Origin: Candidatus Pararuminococcus gallinarum
Lineage (GTDB): Bacteria > Bacillota > Clostridia > Oscillospirales > Ruminococcaceae
NCBI GenBank assembly: GCA_904419775.1
Contig: CAJFSX010000003.1
Span: 1-64,000 of the forward strand
Direction: 5' to 3'
DNA length: 64,000 nucleotides
In this document: positions 28,775 through 39,094 of the stretch, piece after piece
Layout of the letters: the number at the start of each line of letters is the position of its first letter
How positions within the stretch are numbered: the first letter of the stretch is position 1
The notes under the pieces: model-generated
The model's input: only the letters and a program-made list of their open reading frames with translations
Databases searched by the model: none
What the model was told of the DNA's origin: nothing
Translations under genes and position numbers: made by a program

Positions 28775-29788
28775 TCACTTTGTATGGGAGATATGCACCA
28801 GATGGGCAATGCCGGGGATGGATTGCCCCTGCTGTACGCTGGTGGGGCTCAGGAGGGCTCCGGTGGCGATAAAGAGCATGTTTTTAATCTCCCCGTCCCG
28901 CACCCGGGAGAGGATGTAGGAGCAGAGGACGGAACCCGCACAGCCGCAGCCGGAACCGCCGGCGTGGACATCCTGTTTTTCCCGGTCGTAGATGAGCAGT
29001 CCACAGTCGGCATGATGACCGCTGATGTCGATGTTTTCCCTGCCCAGCAGATCGTAGAGGAGATCTGAACCGATCTGACCCAGGTCCCCGGTGAGGATTA
29101 GGTCATAGTCGTCGGGATTTGTCCCGGTGTCCTCCAGAAACTGTTTGATGGTGGAGGCAGCGGCGGGAGCCATGGCGGCCCCCATATTGTTGGCGTCCTT
29201 GATGCCGTAATCCTCAATCCGCCCAGCGGTAACCGCCCGGATATAGGGCGGGGCATCGGACTGGCCTACGATGGCGCAGCCGGCGCCGGTCACCGTCCAT
29301 TGGGCGGAGGGAGGCCGCTGGCCGCCGTACTCCAGAGGGTAACGGAACTGTTTTTCCGCGCTGCAAAAATGGGAAGACGTCACGGCGGCCGTCCGGGAGG
29401 CGCAGCCGGCGTCCACAAAGATGGAGGCCATCAGCAGGCTTTCCGCCATGGTGGAGCAGGCCCCATAGACGCCCAGAAAAGGGATGCCCAGGTCCCGCAG
29501 GCCATAGGCGGAGCCGGTGCACTGGTTGAGCAGGTCCCCGGCGAAGATATAGTCGATGTCGGCGCTGGAAAGCTTGGATTTTTCTAGGGCTTTATTGACC
29601 ACCTGCTGCTGCATCCGGCTTTCTGCCTTTTCCCAGGTGGTTTCTCCGAAGGTGCAGTCGTCGTTGATCAGGTCAAAGCAGCGGGCCAAGGGACCTTGGG
29701 CCTCCTTTTTGGAGCCAAGGGCAGCAAATCCCACCACCGAAGGGCAGGAGTTTAACAGCAGGGTATAGCGTCCTATACGGGTTGGCAT
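28775..29788 (-). CDS. spoVAD: Stage V sporulation protein AD
   Basis: 337 residues with the thiolase-like fold of SpoVAD: FAGDLLNQCTGSAYGLRDLG, GVYGACSTMAESLLMAS and DCGLLIYDREKQD. It binds dipicolinic acid on the outer face of the inner spore membrane. Middle gene of spoVAC-AD-AE. Confidence 0.95.
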   Translation of the reverse strand: MPTRIGRYTLLLNSCPSVVGFAALGSKKEAQGPLARCFDLINDDCTFGETTWEKAESRMQQQVVNKALEKSKLSSADIDYIFAGDLLNQCTGSAYGLRDLGIPFLGVYGACSTMAESLLMASIFVDAGCASRTAAVTSSHFCSAEKQFRYPLEYGGQRPPSAQWTVTGAGCAIVGQSDAPPYIRAVTAGRIEDYGIKDANNMGAAMAPAAASTIKQFLEDTGTNPDDYDLILTGDLGQIGSDLLYDLLGRENIDISGHHADCGLLIYDREKQDVHAGGSGCGCAGSVLCSYILSRVRDGEIKNMLFIATGALLSPTSVQQGQSIPGIAHLVHISHTK

Positions 29789-29805
29789 GATGGATAACTC
29801 CTTCC

Positions 29806-30249
29806 TTATACAATTGAGAACAGATAGAGGATCAGGCCATAGACAATGGAAGCGGTGATGCCGTAGACAAGGACAGGCCCGGCGATGACAAACATCTTGG
29901 CGCCCAGTCCCAGGATAAAGCCCTCGCTTTTAAATTCCAGGGCAGGGGCGGTAATGGAGTTGGAAAATCCGGTAATGGGCACCAGGGTGCCGGCGCCGCC
30001 TACCTTGGCGATGTTATCGAAGATATTCAGGCCGGTGAGCAGGGAGGCCAGAAAGATCAGGGAGATGGAAGCGGCTGTACTGGCTTCGTCAGCGGGCAGC
30101 CCTAGGGAGCGGCTGATGTTGACAATGACCTGTCCCAGGGTGCAGATCAGGCCGCCGACGAGAAAGGCCATCAGACAGTTTTTCCAGGTGGGGGAGCTGG
30201 GGGAATATTTTTTGTTGAGCTGTTCGTATTCATTGGGTGTCAGGGACAC
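29806..30249 (-). CDS. spoVAC: Stage V sporulation protein AC
   Basis: 147 residues, about four membrane helices, with FLVGGLICTLGQ and VPITGFSNSITAPALEFKSE, typical of the mechanosensitive SpoVAC channel. Starts at GTG 30249 with GGAGATGATGG upstream. First gene of the spoVA operon; I did not find a convincing sigma-G promoter. Confidence 0.93.
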   Translation of the reverse strand: MSLTPNEYEQLNKKYSPSSPTWKNCLMAFLVGGLICTLGQVIVNISRSLGLPADEASTAASISLIFLASLLTGLNIFDNIAKVGGAGTLVPITGFSNSITAPALEFKSEGFILGLGAKMFVIAGPVLVYGITASIVYGLILYLFSIV

Positions 30250-30401
30250 AGACCATCATCTCCTGTTGTATTTTTTGAGAAAACTGTCTCTATTTTCCCA
30301 CCGACGGGACAGATTATGTAATATGCCGGGAGGAAAACTCTCTCTGGCTCCGGAAAAGAAGCGGAGATTTATGAATTTTCTGCGTTTTTTTCGCTTTTTC
30401 G

Positions 30402-30430
30402 TTGATTCAGCAAAAACCATTTGCTATAAT
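30402..30430 (+). promoter_or_regulatory. purA promoter
   Basis: TTGATT, 17 bases, TATAAT with an extended TGC; 64 bases before the purA start. No PurR-box or purine riboswitch is seen in the short leader. Confidence 0.8.
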
Positions 30431-30478
30431 AACAACTGTGTGTTCAGCTTTGGCTGGACCGCCAATTTTAAATGATGA

Positions 30479-31768
<1,290 letters not shown>

Positions 31769-31779
31769 GCAAAACACAA

Positions 31780-31808
31780 AAAATGGAGCGCGTAAGCGCT
31801 CCATTTTT
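31780..31808 (+). terminator. purA terminator
   Basis: AAAATGGAGCGC and GCGCTCCATTTT form a 12-bp stem with a GTAA-type loop, then TTTT. Confidence 0.9.
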
Positions 31809-31957
31809 TTATATATGAAAAACATACTGCCATGATGTCCGCGAAAATTTTTCGCAGAAAGAAAAAATCCATGTTTAAATTGGAAGCAAAGAATAAATAC
31901 TAAGGTTGTGGCAAAACAGATTTGGCTGAAAGAATCAACATGGAGGTGTCATTTGCA

Positions 31958-32743
31958 ATGGCAGAAACACGTTTTTCAGGTAAAGATTCCAAGATGAAGA
32001 AATTTTTATCCGGCAAAGGCTTTTATATTGCCCTGGCCGTTTGTCTGGTAGGAGCGGGAGCGGCGTCTTGGGTGGCCATCGATTCATCCCTGAAGGGGCT
32101 GGACGAGGGGCAAAGTATTGCAGTACCGCAAGAGAGCAGTGAGGTGAATGAAGATTGGGGATTTCCAGAATTAGAGGAAACAAACGAGGAGCAAAGCGAT
32201 GTGGAAATATCATCACGGCCATCCACACAGGAGTCAACCTCCTCATCCTCGTCTACGCAGCAGCAGCCGTCATCCGGGCAGTCCGAGCCCTCCGAACAAC
32301 AGGTGTTATCGCCAACACAGCAAGAGGTGCAGTTTATGCTGCCTCTCTCTGGGGACGTGATCACTAAATACAGCGCCGGGGAGCTGGTAAAGAACCAGAC
32401 CCTGGGCGACTGGCGCACCCACGACGGCATCGACATGGCTGCGGCGGCAGGAACACCGGTAAAGGCGGTGGCCGAAGGTACAGTGGAATCGGTCATCGAT
32501 GATCCTCTGTGGGGAAAAACCGTATCCATCTCCCATGCCGGAGGCTATGAAAGCTACTATGCGGGTCTGGCGGAGGATGTGTCCCTCAAGGAAGGCCAGG
32601 CAGTGGAGATCGGCCAGCTGGTCGGATATGTGGGAGAAAGCCCTTTGACCGAGGTGGCGCTGGAATCCCATCTCCACTTCGGCCTAAAGCAGGACGGGGA
32701 ATGGGTTGACCCCCTAGTAAGCATGGACAAGCTCCAGGACTGA
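31958..32743 (+). CDS. M23 endopeptidase, SpoIIQ-like
   Basis: 261 residues: short basic tail, one membrane helix (YIALAVCLVGAGAASWVAI), Ser/Gln/Glu-rich linker (about 50-125), and a lysostaphin-type M23 domain. All zinc ligands are seen: HDGIDM (His, Asp) and HLHFG (His). B. subtilis SpoIIQ has lost one ligand; clostridial homologues keep it. SpoIIQ holds the forespore side of the engulfment channel. GGAGGTG supports the ATG at 31958. The sporulation role is inferred from architecture and neighbours. Confidence 0.8.
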   Translation: MAETRFSGKDSKMKKFLSGKGFYIALAVCLVGAGAASWVAIDSSLKGLDEGQSIAVPQESSEVNEDWGFPELEETNEEQSDVEISSRPSTQESTSSSSSTQQQPSSGQSEPSEQQVLSPTQQEVQFMLPLSGDVITKYSAGELVKNQTLGDWRTHDGIDMAAAAGTPVKAVAEGTVESVIDDPLWGKTVSISHAGGYESYYAGLAEDVSLKEGQAVEIGQLVGYVGESPLTEVALESHLHFGLKQDGEWVDPLVSMDKLQD

Positions 32744-32756
32744 CAGATGGAAAGAA

Positions 32757-32784
32757 AGAGCCGCTTAGCAAGTGGCTCTTTTTT
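32757..32784 (+). terminator. Terminator behind the SpoIIQ-like gene
   Basis: AGAGCCGCTT pairs with AAGTGGCTCT (one G-T) and is followed by TTTTTT. Confidence 0.85.
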
Positions 32785-32797
32785 ATTGATGAGATTT

Positions 32798-32849
32798 ATT
32801 GTATTTTTGTCAATAAAATTGTATACAATTTTATTGACAAAAATACAAT
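32798..32849. promoter_or_regulatory. Perfect 52-bp palindrome, FCD-GntR-type operator
   Basis: Bases 32798-32823 are repeated exactly inverted in 32824-32849 with no spacer. The core AAAATTGTATACAATTTT fits operators of FCD-type GntR regulators (TTGTATACAA type). Each arm also carries a TTGACA (rightward) or its mirror (leftward). Repressor binding here would block the promoter at 32834-32862. The GntR gene two genes on is the obvious candidate ligand. Confidence 0.8.
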
Positions 32850-32862
32850 GTAGTGCTATGCT
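32834..32862 (+). promoter_or_regulatory. Promoter of the kduI/iolB-like operon
   Basis: TTGACA (inside the palindrome), 17 bases, TATGCT with a TGC extension; 64 bases before the first start codon. Confidence 0.75.
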
Positions 32863-32925
32863 GAGGACAGAAAAAGGGGCGGTGAGTCCCAGAAACAGTG
32901 AAATACATAGAAAGAGGCGCGAGCG

Positions 32926-33717
32926 ATGAAAATTTCTCAGAAGGGTCCTTTCCAGAAGGGCTATAATGCCATTGTCAAAGAAGAAGTCAACAAGGATATG
33001 GGCATGGACTTTGGCGTCCTGTGCATGGATCAGGGAGATGTTGTAGAATACAACGAGCCCAAAGAGGTAGTTTATACCTTGACAAACGGCGTCATTACCT
33101 TTGAGTTTGAGGGCAAAAAGGAGACAGCGGATCGGCCGGACTGCTTCCACAATGATCCTATCCTTCTCCATGTGCCGGAAAACACCCCGGTGAAGATCAC
33201 CTGCCTGTCCGACCATGCGGAACTGTCCATTCAGCGCACCACCAACAAACGCCATTTCGCTCCAAAACTGTACCGTGCCGCCGACTGCCTGTGCCCGTCC
33301 GAAGAGCGGGGAAAGGGAACCTTAGGCGAGGCTTCCACCCGGATTGTCCGGACCTTCTTCGACCGTTCCACCTGCCCGGAGACCAACTTCTTTATCGGTG
33401 AAGTGGTCAACTTCCCCGGAAAATGGTCCAGCTTCCCGCCCCACAGCCATGTTGAGCCGGAGATCTACTTCTACAAATTCCTGCCTGAGAATGGCTATGG
33501 CTTCGGCGAGTTTGGAGATGAAGCTTATAAGATTAAACACAATGACCTGACCGGTATGCCGGATGAAAAGACCCATTCCCAGTGCGTGGCGCCGGGTTAT
33601 GCGGAATACTATCTGTGGGTCATCCGTCTGCAGGACGATAAGGATATTGTAACCACCGTAGTTCCTGAATACGCCTGGACCACAGAGCCGGGGGCAAAAT
33701 ACTTCCCAGAGATCTAA
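32926..33717 (+). CDS. KduI/IolB-family sugar-acid isomerase (5-deoxy-glucuronate isomerase-like)
   Basis: 263 residues. The cupin metal motif region FPPHSHVEPEIYFYKF is characteristic of IolB/KduI, with a further His and Glu in the second half (KTHSQCVAPGYAEYYLW). IolB converts 5-deoxy-glucuronate to 2-deoxy-5-keto-gluconate; KduI isomerises a pectin-derived keto-uronate. Which substrate applies cannot be settled here. Length fits IolB (about 270). First gene of an operon with a GntR regulator. Confidence 0.8.
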   Translation: MKISQKGPFQKGYNAIVKEEVNKDMGMDFGVLCMDQGDVVEYNEPKEVVYTLTNGVITFEFEGKKETADRPDCFHNDPILLHVPENTPVKITCLSDHAELSIQRTTNKRHFAPKLYRAADCLCPSEERGKGTLGEASTRIVRTFFDRSTCPETNFFIGEVVNFPGKWSSFPPHSHVEPEIYFYKFLPENGYGFGEFGDEAYKIKHNDLTGMPDEKTHSQCVAPGYAEYYLWVIRLQDDKDIVTTVVPEYAWTTEPGAKYFPEI

Positions 33718-33741
33718 CCTGCCAAGGAAAGGGAACACGCG

Positions 33742-34392
33742 ATGAACGGAAAGAGAAAAAGCCTCAGCGACACAGTTTACGACACCATCCTTGAAATGAT
33801 CCTCCATTATGAGCTGGTCTGCGGGGAAAGAATCCCCGAGGACAAAATTGCAGCCCAGCTGGGTATGAGCCGCACCCCGATCCGGGAGGCCTTACGGCGG
33901 CTGGCGGCGGAGGGACTGATCACCATCTATCCCAAGCGCTTTGCCGAGGTTGTCTCTTTCAGCGAAGAGGATATGCACCATCTGGGGGTCGTCCGCCTCA
34001 ACCAGGAAATTCTGGCGGTTCAACTGGCCATCTATCACGGCAGCAATGCAGAATTTGACTGGTTGCGCGAGCTGGCAAAGGAATGCCAGTGTTATGAAAA
34101 GATGGATGACCTCTACATGCGGGCCAAGCAGGACGCCCAGTTTCATCTGTACCTGTCCGAGATTGGGAAGAACCCTATCCTTTACAAATTCCAGCAGGAA
34201 CTGTATCTAAAGAGCCGGCTGCTGATTGTATCCGGAAAGGCGGATGACCGGTGTGATTTAAGTGTTCATGAAGAGATTGTGGACGCTCTGGTCGCCAGGG
34301 ATGAAAAGCGGGCCACAGAGGCCGTTGTCAATCATTTGGGCAGCTTTTATCATGTGGGACAGGAGTGCCGCTATGGCCTGCAGCTGCTATAA
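33742..34392 (+). CDS. GntR-family regulator, FadR/FCD subfamily
   Basis: 216 residues. N-terminal winged helix contains DKIAAQLGMSRTPIREALRR, the FadR-type signature, and the rest is the all-helical FCD ligand-binding domain with metal-binding-type Asp/His positions (HLYLSEIGKNP, DLSVHEEIVDAL). Starts 24 bases behind the isomerase gene. Likely represses its operon through the 52-bp palindrome, released by a sugar acid. Confidence 0.88.
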   Translation: MNGKRKSLSDTVYDTILEMILHYELVCGERIPEDKIAAQLGMSRTPIREALRRLAAEGLITIYPKRFAEVVSFSEEDMHHLGVVRLNQEILAVQLAIYHGSNAEFDWLRELAKECQCYEKMDDLYMRAKQDAQFHLYLSEIGKNPILYKFQQELYLKSRLLIVSGKADDRCDLSVHEEIVDALVARDEKRATEAVVNHLGSFYHVGQECRYGLQLL

Positions 34393-34449
34393 TCGAGAGA
34401 ATGCCATATAAAATAGGATGTATTTATTTCTCCCTTTAGCCAGAAGGCT

Positions 34450-34483
34450 AGGAATGGGCCCTGAAAAATCAGGGCCCATTCCT
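34450..34483 (+). terminator. Long hairpin behind the GntR gene
   Basis: AGGAATGGGCCCTGA and TCAGGGCCCATTCCT form a perfect 15-bp stem with a 4-base loop. It has no T-run, so it may act as a transcript-end stabiliser with the next hairpin. Confidence 0.55.
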
Positions 34484-34513
34484 ATTGTGGGGAAGGAAAG
34501 AAATACTATAAAA

Positions 34514-34545
34514 AAGCCCGGGACCTTGTATCCCGAGCTTTTTAT
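34514..34545. terminator. Bidirectional terminator between gntR and spoIIID
   Basis: AAGCCCGGGA pairs with TCCCGAGCTT with one mismatch; T-runs flank both sides. It separates the converging GntR and SpoIIID genes. Confidence 0.75.
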
Positions 34546-34566
34546 TTCAGGGGAGTGAATCGTTTC

Positions 34567-34848
34567 TTATTTTACGGCGTTTTTTTCGTCGTGGGCGCTT
34601 TTATACAGAAGATATTTGCGGCGGGTGGCCATGCCGCCTCGGATATGACGTTCCTGCTTGTTAATGTCCAGTACCTTTTTGACCTGGACATACAGCTGGG
34701 GATTGAGTTTTTTTAAACGTTCTGACACATCTTTATGTACCGTACTTTTCGATATATGGAAAACAGTGGCCGCTTTTCTCACCGTCGCATTGTTTTCGAT
34801 AATATAGGCCGCAAGTGAAACTGCCCGTTCTTCCGGTAGACCCTTCAA
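34567..34848 (-). CDS. spoIIID: Stage III sporulation transcriptional regulator SpoIIID
   Basis: 93 residues. The helix-turn-helix NATVRKAATVFHISKSTVHK followed by DVSERLKKLNP matches SpoIIID, the mother-cell regulator acting with sigma-E. A TTG at 34848 behind GAGGGAGGG gives the expected start (LKGLPEERAVSLAAYI); no ATG fits. The basic tail (RGGMATRRKYLLYKS) is also typical. Confidence 0.93.
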   Translation of the reverse strand: MKGLPEERAVSLAAYIIENNATVRKAATVFHISKSTVHKDVSERLKKLNPQLYVQVKKVLDINKQERHIRGGMATRRKYLLYKSAHDEKNAVK

Positions 34849-35073
34849 AACATTTCCCTCCCTCGTGAAACGATATCTTGTGACATATATATGCGCGGGG
34901 ACAGGGGCCTTATGCCCTCGCTGGCGGCAATCCACCGTTTTTTTCGGGATGATGTATCAGCGATTTTGTTCAGCCCTGTTTGCATAGAAGGGGCGAGTCA
35001 TGATACAATGCATATAAAACAGGAAGGGAACATGAGCGGCGGGAAAGGGCCTGGTTTTCCGGAAGGAGAGGAC

Positions 35074-36024
35074 ATGAGGCAAAGATTGTTTGGCAAGGTC
35101 TGCGGTACCTTTGAGGTGCGCAACAGCAAAAGGCAGAAAAGCGCGTTTTTGCGGTGGGTGCAGGAGATGCTCCGAGAGGAGGGAATCCCCTCCCGGGTAA
35201 GCATCGACCGGTGCGTGGTAAAAAACCGCAACCTGATCATCGGAAATTTGGAGAAAGCGGCCACGGTAGTGACGGCCCATTATGACACGCCGAAAGTCAT
35301 GCCCTTCCCTTTTGCCACCTATCTGGATCATTTTTGGCTCTCCCTTTTTTCCCAATCTTGGGGGATTATCTTGGCACTGGCCATTCCTCAGTTTTTACTG
35401 GCCTATTTGTCGGTCTCTCTTTTTCCTAGGTATCTTCTGTTTCTCTTGACCTTTGTCCTGTTTTTCTTTACGGTGAATAACCACCACAACAAAAATGACA
35501 ATTCCTCCGGTGTTCTGGGGGTGCTGGAATGCGCGTTGCGGTGCAAGGAGACAGGCCGGGAGGATATCGCCTTCGTCCTGTTCGACAACGAGGAGTGGGG
35601 ACTTCTGGGATCCGCTGGATTTGCCAAAAAATATGGGAAGCAAATGAAGGGCAAATGGGTCGTCAACCTGGACTGTATCGGTGCCGGAGATGATCTTATT
35701 CTGGTGTGCAATAAATTTACCCTGCCCAAAGCCCAGTCCATGGTTTGGGCTTTGGGCAAGGAACCGCCGGGGAAACGGGTCTATGCCCGGCTTTCCAAGA
35801 ATATGCTGGTTATGTCCGACAACGCCAACTTTTCCGCCAACGGGATCATGATCGGCGCCTTCCGAAAAGACAGGTTTGGGCTGAAGCTGTCCCGTATCCA
35901 CCGGTGGACGGACCGGGAGCTGGACGAGAAAAATATTGACCTGGTTTGTGATTTAATCACAGCGCATGAATCGGGAAAAAGTGTAAAATATATGGAAAGA
36001 GAGCCCAAACGAAAAATTTGCTGA
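35074..36024 (+). CDS. Membrane-embedded M28-family zinc peptidase
   Basis: 316 residues. Zinc and catalytic residues of M28 are visible: TAHYDTP (His), NDNSSG (Asp), FDNEEWGLLGS (catalytic Glu and ligand Glu), VNLDCIG (Asp) and RIHRWTD (His). Two hydrophobic helices (about 105-155) are inserted between the first ligand and DNSSG, so the enzyme should sit in the membrane. The ATG at 35074 follows GGAAGGAG. Substrate unknown; an aminopeptidase role is inferred. Confidence 0.8.
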   Translation: MRQRLFGKVCGTFEVRNSKRQKSAFLRWVQEMLREEGIPSRVSIDRCVVKNRNLIIGNLEKAATVVTAHYDTPKVMPFPFATYLDHFWLSLFSQSWGIILALAIPQFLLAYLSVSLFPRYLLFLLTFVLFFFTVNNHHNKNDNSSGVLGVLECALRCKETGREDIAFVLFDNEEWGLLGSAGFAKKYGKQMKGKWVVNLDCIGAGDDLILVCNKFTLPKAQSMVWALGKEPPGKRVYARLSKNMLVMSDNANFSANGIMIGAFRKDRFGLKLSRIHRWTDRELDEKNIDLVCDLITAHESGKSVKYMEREPKRKIC

Positions 36025-36041
36025 GAAATTAGGTGAGTGAA

Positions 36042-36962
36042 ATGACGGATATCATTGTCATTGGCGCCGGAACTGCCGGCTTATCCGCGGCCATTTACGG
36101 GATGCGCAGCGGACTGACGGTGGTGGTAATCGAGCAGATGATTTACGGCGGCCAGATTGCCAACACTCCGGATGTGGAAAACTATCCCGGCATTGCTTCC
36201 ATCTCCGGTTTTGAATTTGCCCAGAATATCTACAATCAGGCGGTAGCCCTGGGGGCCCAGGTGGTTTACGAAACACCGGTGGCTGTGGAGCTGGAAGGGC
36301 CGGTGAAAAGGGTAATCACCAATCAAAATACCTATGAGGGACGCTGTGTCATCATCGCCAATGGTGTGGAGCGGAGAAAGTTAGGCTGTGACGGGGAGGA
36401 ACGTCTCAGCGGCCGCGGGGTATCCTACTGTGCCACCTGTGATGGAGCCTTTTACAAAGGCAAGGATGTCTGCATTGTAGGCGGAGGAAACACAGCCCTT
36501 GAGGACGCTTTGTATCTTTCCAATAGCTGCCATACCGTCCATCTAATCCACCGGCGGGATCAATTCAGGGCATCCAAGGTTATTGTGGAGTCCGTCCTGT
36601 CCCGGGAGAATATCCAGATCCACTATGATAGCGTGGTGCAGCAGATCCAGGGAGAAAATACGGTGGAATCGGTGGAGATAAAAAATAAAAAGACAGGAGA
36701 AAGTTCTGTCATCCCCTGCCAAGGCATCTTCATCGCCGTGGGACTGGTGGCGAAAAACCAGCTGTTTTCCCCGGCAGTGGCTGTGGATGAAGGCGGTTAC
36801 ATCAAAGCGGGGGAGGACTGCAAAACCAACATCCCCGGTGTGTTTGCCGCCGGAGATACCCGGACCAAGTCGGTGCGCCAGCTGGTGACGGCGGCAGCGG
36901 ATGGGGCTGTGGCGGCAGTGGAGGCCGCGAACTACATTGGGGAGGTCCCCGCTGTCCGGTAA
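36042..36962 (+). CDS. trxB: Thioredoxin reductase (TrxB-type)
   Basis: 306 residues: FAD-binding VIGAGTAGLSAAIYG, redox CATC in SYCATCDGAFY, NAD(P)H-binding VGGGNTALEDALYLS and the C-terminal FAD motif GVFAAGDTRTK. It reduces thioredoxin. I prefer ATG 36042 (AGGTGAG six bases before) to the GTG at 36033. It starts 17 bases behind the M28 gene and probably shares its transcript. Confidence 0.92.
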   Translation: MTDIIVIGAGTAGLSAAIYGMRSGLTVVVIEQMIYGGQIANTPDVENYPGIASISGFEFAQNIYNQAVALGAQVVYETPVAVELEGPVKRVITNQNTYEGRCVIIANGVERRKLGCDGEERLSGRGVSYCATCDGAFYKGKDVCIVGGGNTALEDALYLSNSCHTVHLIHRRDQFRASKVIVESVLSRENIQIHYDSVVQQIQGENTVESVEIKNKKTGESSVIPCQGIFIAVGLVAKNQLFSPAVAVDEGGYIKAGEDCKTNIPGVFAAGDTRTKSVRQLVTAAADGAVAAVEAANYIGEVPAVR

Positions 36963-36981
36963 CATCCGATCACATCACATA

Positions 36982-37014
36982 AAAAGGGGTGGACCTAGAA
37001 GGCCCACCCCTTTT
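36982..37014 (+). terminator. trxB terminator
   Basis: AAAGGGGTGG...CC pairs with GG...CCACCCCTTT around a short loop and is followed by TTTTG. Confidence 0.8.
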
Positions 37015-37047
37015 GTTCATGAGAGCGATCTCTGCCGCTCCCAGCAA

Positions 37048-37078
37048 AAAAGCGGCGTGTTTTTAACACGCCGCTTTT
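37048..37078 (-). terminator. Terminator behind the fucose-isomerase gene
   Basis: AAAAGCGGCGTGTT and AACACGCCGCTTTT form a 14-bp stem; on the minus strand TTTTTTGC follows. It stands 10 bases behind the isomerase stop. Confidence 0.85.
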
Positions 37079-37088
37079 CGTTGTAACC

Positions 37089-38855
37089 TTATTTGTAGAG
37101 AGGACCGTAGGTGCTGCAGGCTCTGTAATCGGCAGACTCCAGATCCTGGGTACCGAAAGCGCTCCAGGCATGGGGCCGGAAGATCTTCTCCCGGGGCACG
37201 TTGTGCAGCGCCACCGGAATCCGCAGCATGGAAGCCAGGGTGATCAGGTCGGCGCCCACATGGCCGTAGGTGAGGGAGCCGTGGTTTGCGCCCCAGTTGG
37301 CCATCACGGAATAGACGTCGGTAAAGGCGCCTTCGCCGGTGAGGCGGGGAGCGAACCAGGTGGTGGGCCAGGTGGGATCGGTCCGTTTGTCCAGAATATT
37401 GTGCACTTCGTCGGGCAGGGTGACGGTGTAGCCCTCAGCAATCTGGAGCACCGGGCCCAATCCGTCGATGAGATTGAGGCGCATCATGGTGACAGGCATC
37501 TCCGCGCTGGTCTTAAAGTGGGAGGAGAAACCGCCTCCACGGAAGTAGCCCAGGCTGGCCGGGCACCAATCGGTGGCTTCCAGACAGGCGTCTGCGTCGA
37601 CCTGGGTCATCTCCCACCAGGGCTTCATGACAGGGTTGCCGCCGGCGTCTTTGGATTTGCCGGTAGCATCCAGCGCCGCTGCGCCGGAGTTGATGAGATG
37701 GATAAAGCCGTTTTCGGCCCGGCCCTCCGGCTGCCAGCCGGTGACCCGCTTCACAGCGTCAGGGCTCCAATAGGTGCGCACATCGGCAAAGATGGAAGCG
37801 CAGCCGGTGAGCAGATGGCCGAAGAGCATGGAGGTGGCGTTGAGGGTATCGTTTTCGGTGGCGAAGATGGTGGGCTGCTTGATTCCGTTCCAGTCAAAGG
37901 TGGTGTTGAGCATAGCCTCGGTAAAGTCGCCGTTGGGCTGCCAGTCGGACCACATCCGCTGGCCCTGGAAACCACCCAGCAGGCCGTTGCGGCCCAAACT
38001 TTCCTCATACCAGCCCATGTCGTAGAGCTTGGGGTTGCCGTGGAAGATGTCCCGGCAGATGAGGGTCATCTTGACCACAAACTCCCACTCTTCGTCTTTC
38101 TGCTGACGGGAATGCTGTACCTCAGGGGCGTTGTTGTCAAAGCCCTCCTTGCAGTGCTCTTTGACCCATTTCAGTGCTTTTTCATATTCCTCATGGTCAT
38201 AGATCCCCAATTTTACCCGGCGGGAGACTTCGCTCATATCCACCCATTCCGGACGGATGCCCAGATATTTCTGGAAGAAAGCGGGGTCGCAGAAAGCGCC
38301 CATAATACCCATGGAAACAGAACCCAGGTTGATGTAGGATTTGCCCCGCATTTCGCCGACGGCAATGGCGCCTTTGGCAAAGCGGATGATCTTTTCCTTT
38401 ACATCCTCGGGGATGGAATTATCCTCAATGTCCTGGACATCATGTCCGTAGATGGAAAAAGCGGGAAGGCCGCGCTGGTTATGAGCGGCCATGACACAGG
38501 CCAGATAGACGGCGCCGGGGCGCTCAGTCCCGTTAAAGCCCCAGACAGCCTTAATGGTCAGGGGATCGGTATCCATGGTCTCGGAGCCGTAGCACCAGCA
38601 GGGGGTGACGGACAGGGTAGCGCACACGTTGTTGACGGCAAATTTTTCGGCGCAGAGAGCAGCCTCTTTACAGCCGCCAATGGTGGTGTCCGCAATGACG
38701 CATTCCACCGGAGTGCCGTCAGCATAACGGCAGTTTTCACTGATCAAAGCGGCAGCGGCATGGGCCATTGCCATTGTCTTTTCCTCTAGGGATTCCCGGA
38801 CGCCCAATCTTCGTCCGTCGATGATGGGCCGGATGCCAATTTTTGGATTTGCCAT
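37089..38855 (-). CDS. fucI: L-fucose isomerase family protein
   Basis: 588 residues (E. coli FucI has 591). The manganese-site regions are present: [15 protein letters not shown] (Glu), [13 protein letters not shown] (Asp) and [12 protein letters not shown] (His), with the N-terminal [20 protein letters not shown] signature. FucI interconverts L-fucose and L-fuculose, and D-arabinose and D-ribulose. No FucK/RhaB-type kinase or FucA aldolase is nearby; six PfkB kinases lie 1.2 kb on, on the other strand. ATG 38855 follows AAAGGGG. Confidence 0.92.
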   Translation of the reverse strand: MANPKIGIRPIIDGRRLGVRESLEEKTMAMAHAAAALISENCRYADGTPVECVIADTTIGGCKEAALCAEKFAVNNVCATLSVTPCWCYGSETMDTDPLTIKAVWGFNGTERPGAVYLACVMAAHNQRGLPAFSIYGHDVQDIEDNSIPEDVKEKIIRFAKGAIAVGEMRGKSYINLGSVSMGIMGAFCDPAFFQKYLGIRPEWVDMSEVSRRVKLGIYDHEEYEKALKWVKEHCKEGFDNNAPEVQHSRQQKDEEWEFVVKMTLICRDIFHGNPKLYDMGWYEESLGRNGLLGGFQGQRMWSDWQPNGDFTEAMLNTTFDWNGIKQPTIFATENDTLNATSMLFGHLLTGCASIFADVRTYWSPDAVKRVTGWQPEGRAENGFIHLINSGAAALDATGKSKDAGGNPVMKPWWEMTQVDADACLEATDWCPASLGYFRGGGFSSHFKTSAEMPVTMMRLNLIDGLGPVLQIAEGYTVTLPDEVHNILDKRTDPTWPTTWFAPRLTGEGAFTDVYSVMANWGANHGSLTYGHVGADLITLASMLRIPVALHNVPREKIFRPHAWSAFGTQDLESADYRACSTYGPLYK

Positions 38856-39094
38856 AGAGATTACCCCTTTCATTTTTGTCTGTCCGTTTCTGATATCCTT
38901 AAAAGCGTAAGAACACAGCATGTACCTTCATTATAAAGGAAATAGGCCCCGATAACAATCAGGAAACTGTGAAATTTCTCCCCTAATTTCTTGGTGATTT
39001 CTTACATGATTTCACTGGGATAAGAGAGAAAAATCAGGAGAAAACCATAAAATTGGGAGGATAGTTTCTGCCGGAAAAGGCAAACGCCCAGCGT

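Noticed and set aside
30250..30330. Sigma-G promoter in front of spoVAC
   Set aside because: A CATATTA box is present but no acceptable -35 element at the right distance.
37170..38789. 539-codon open frame antisense to the fucose-isomerase gene
   Set aside because: No start context or domain; the minus-strand isomerase is unmistakable.
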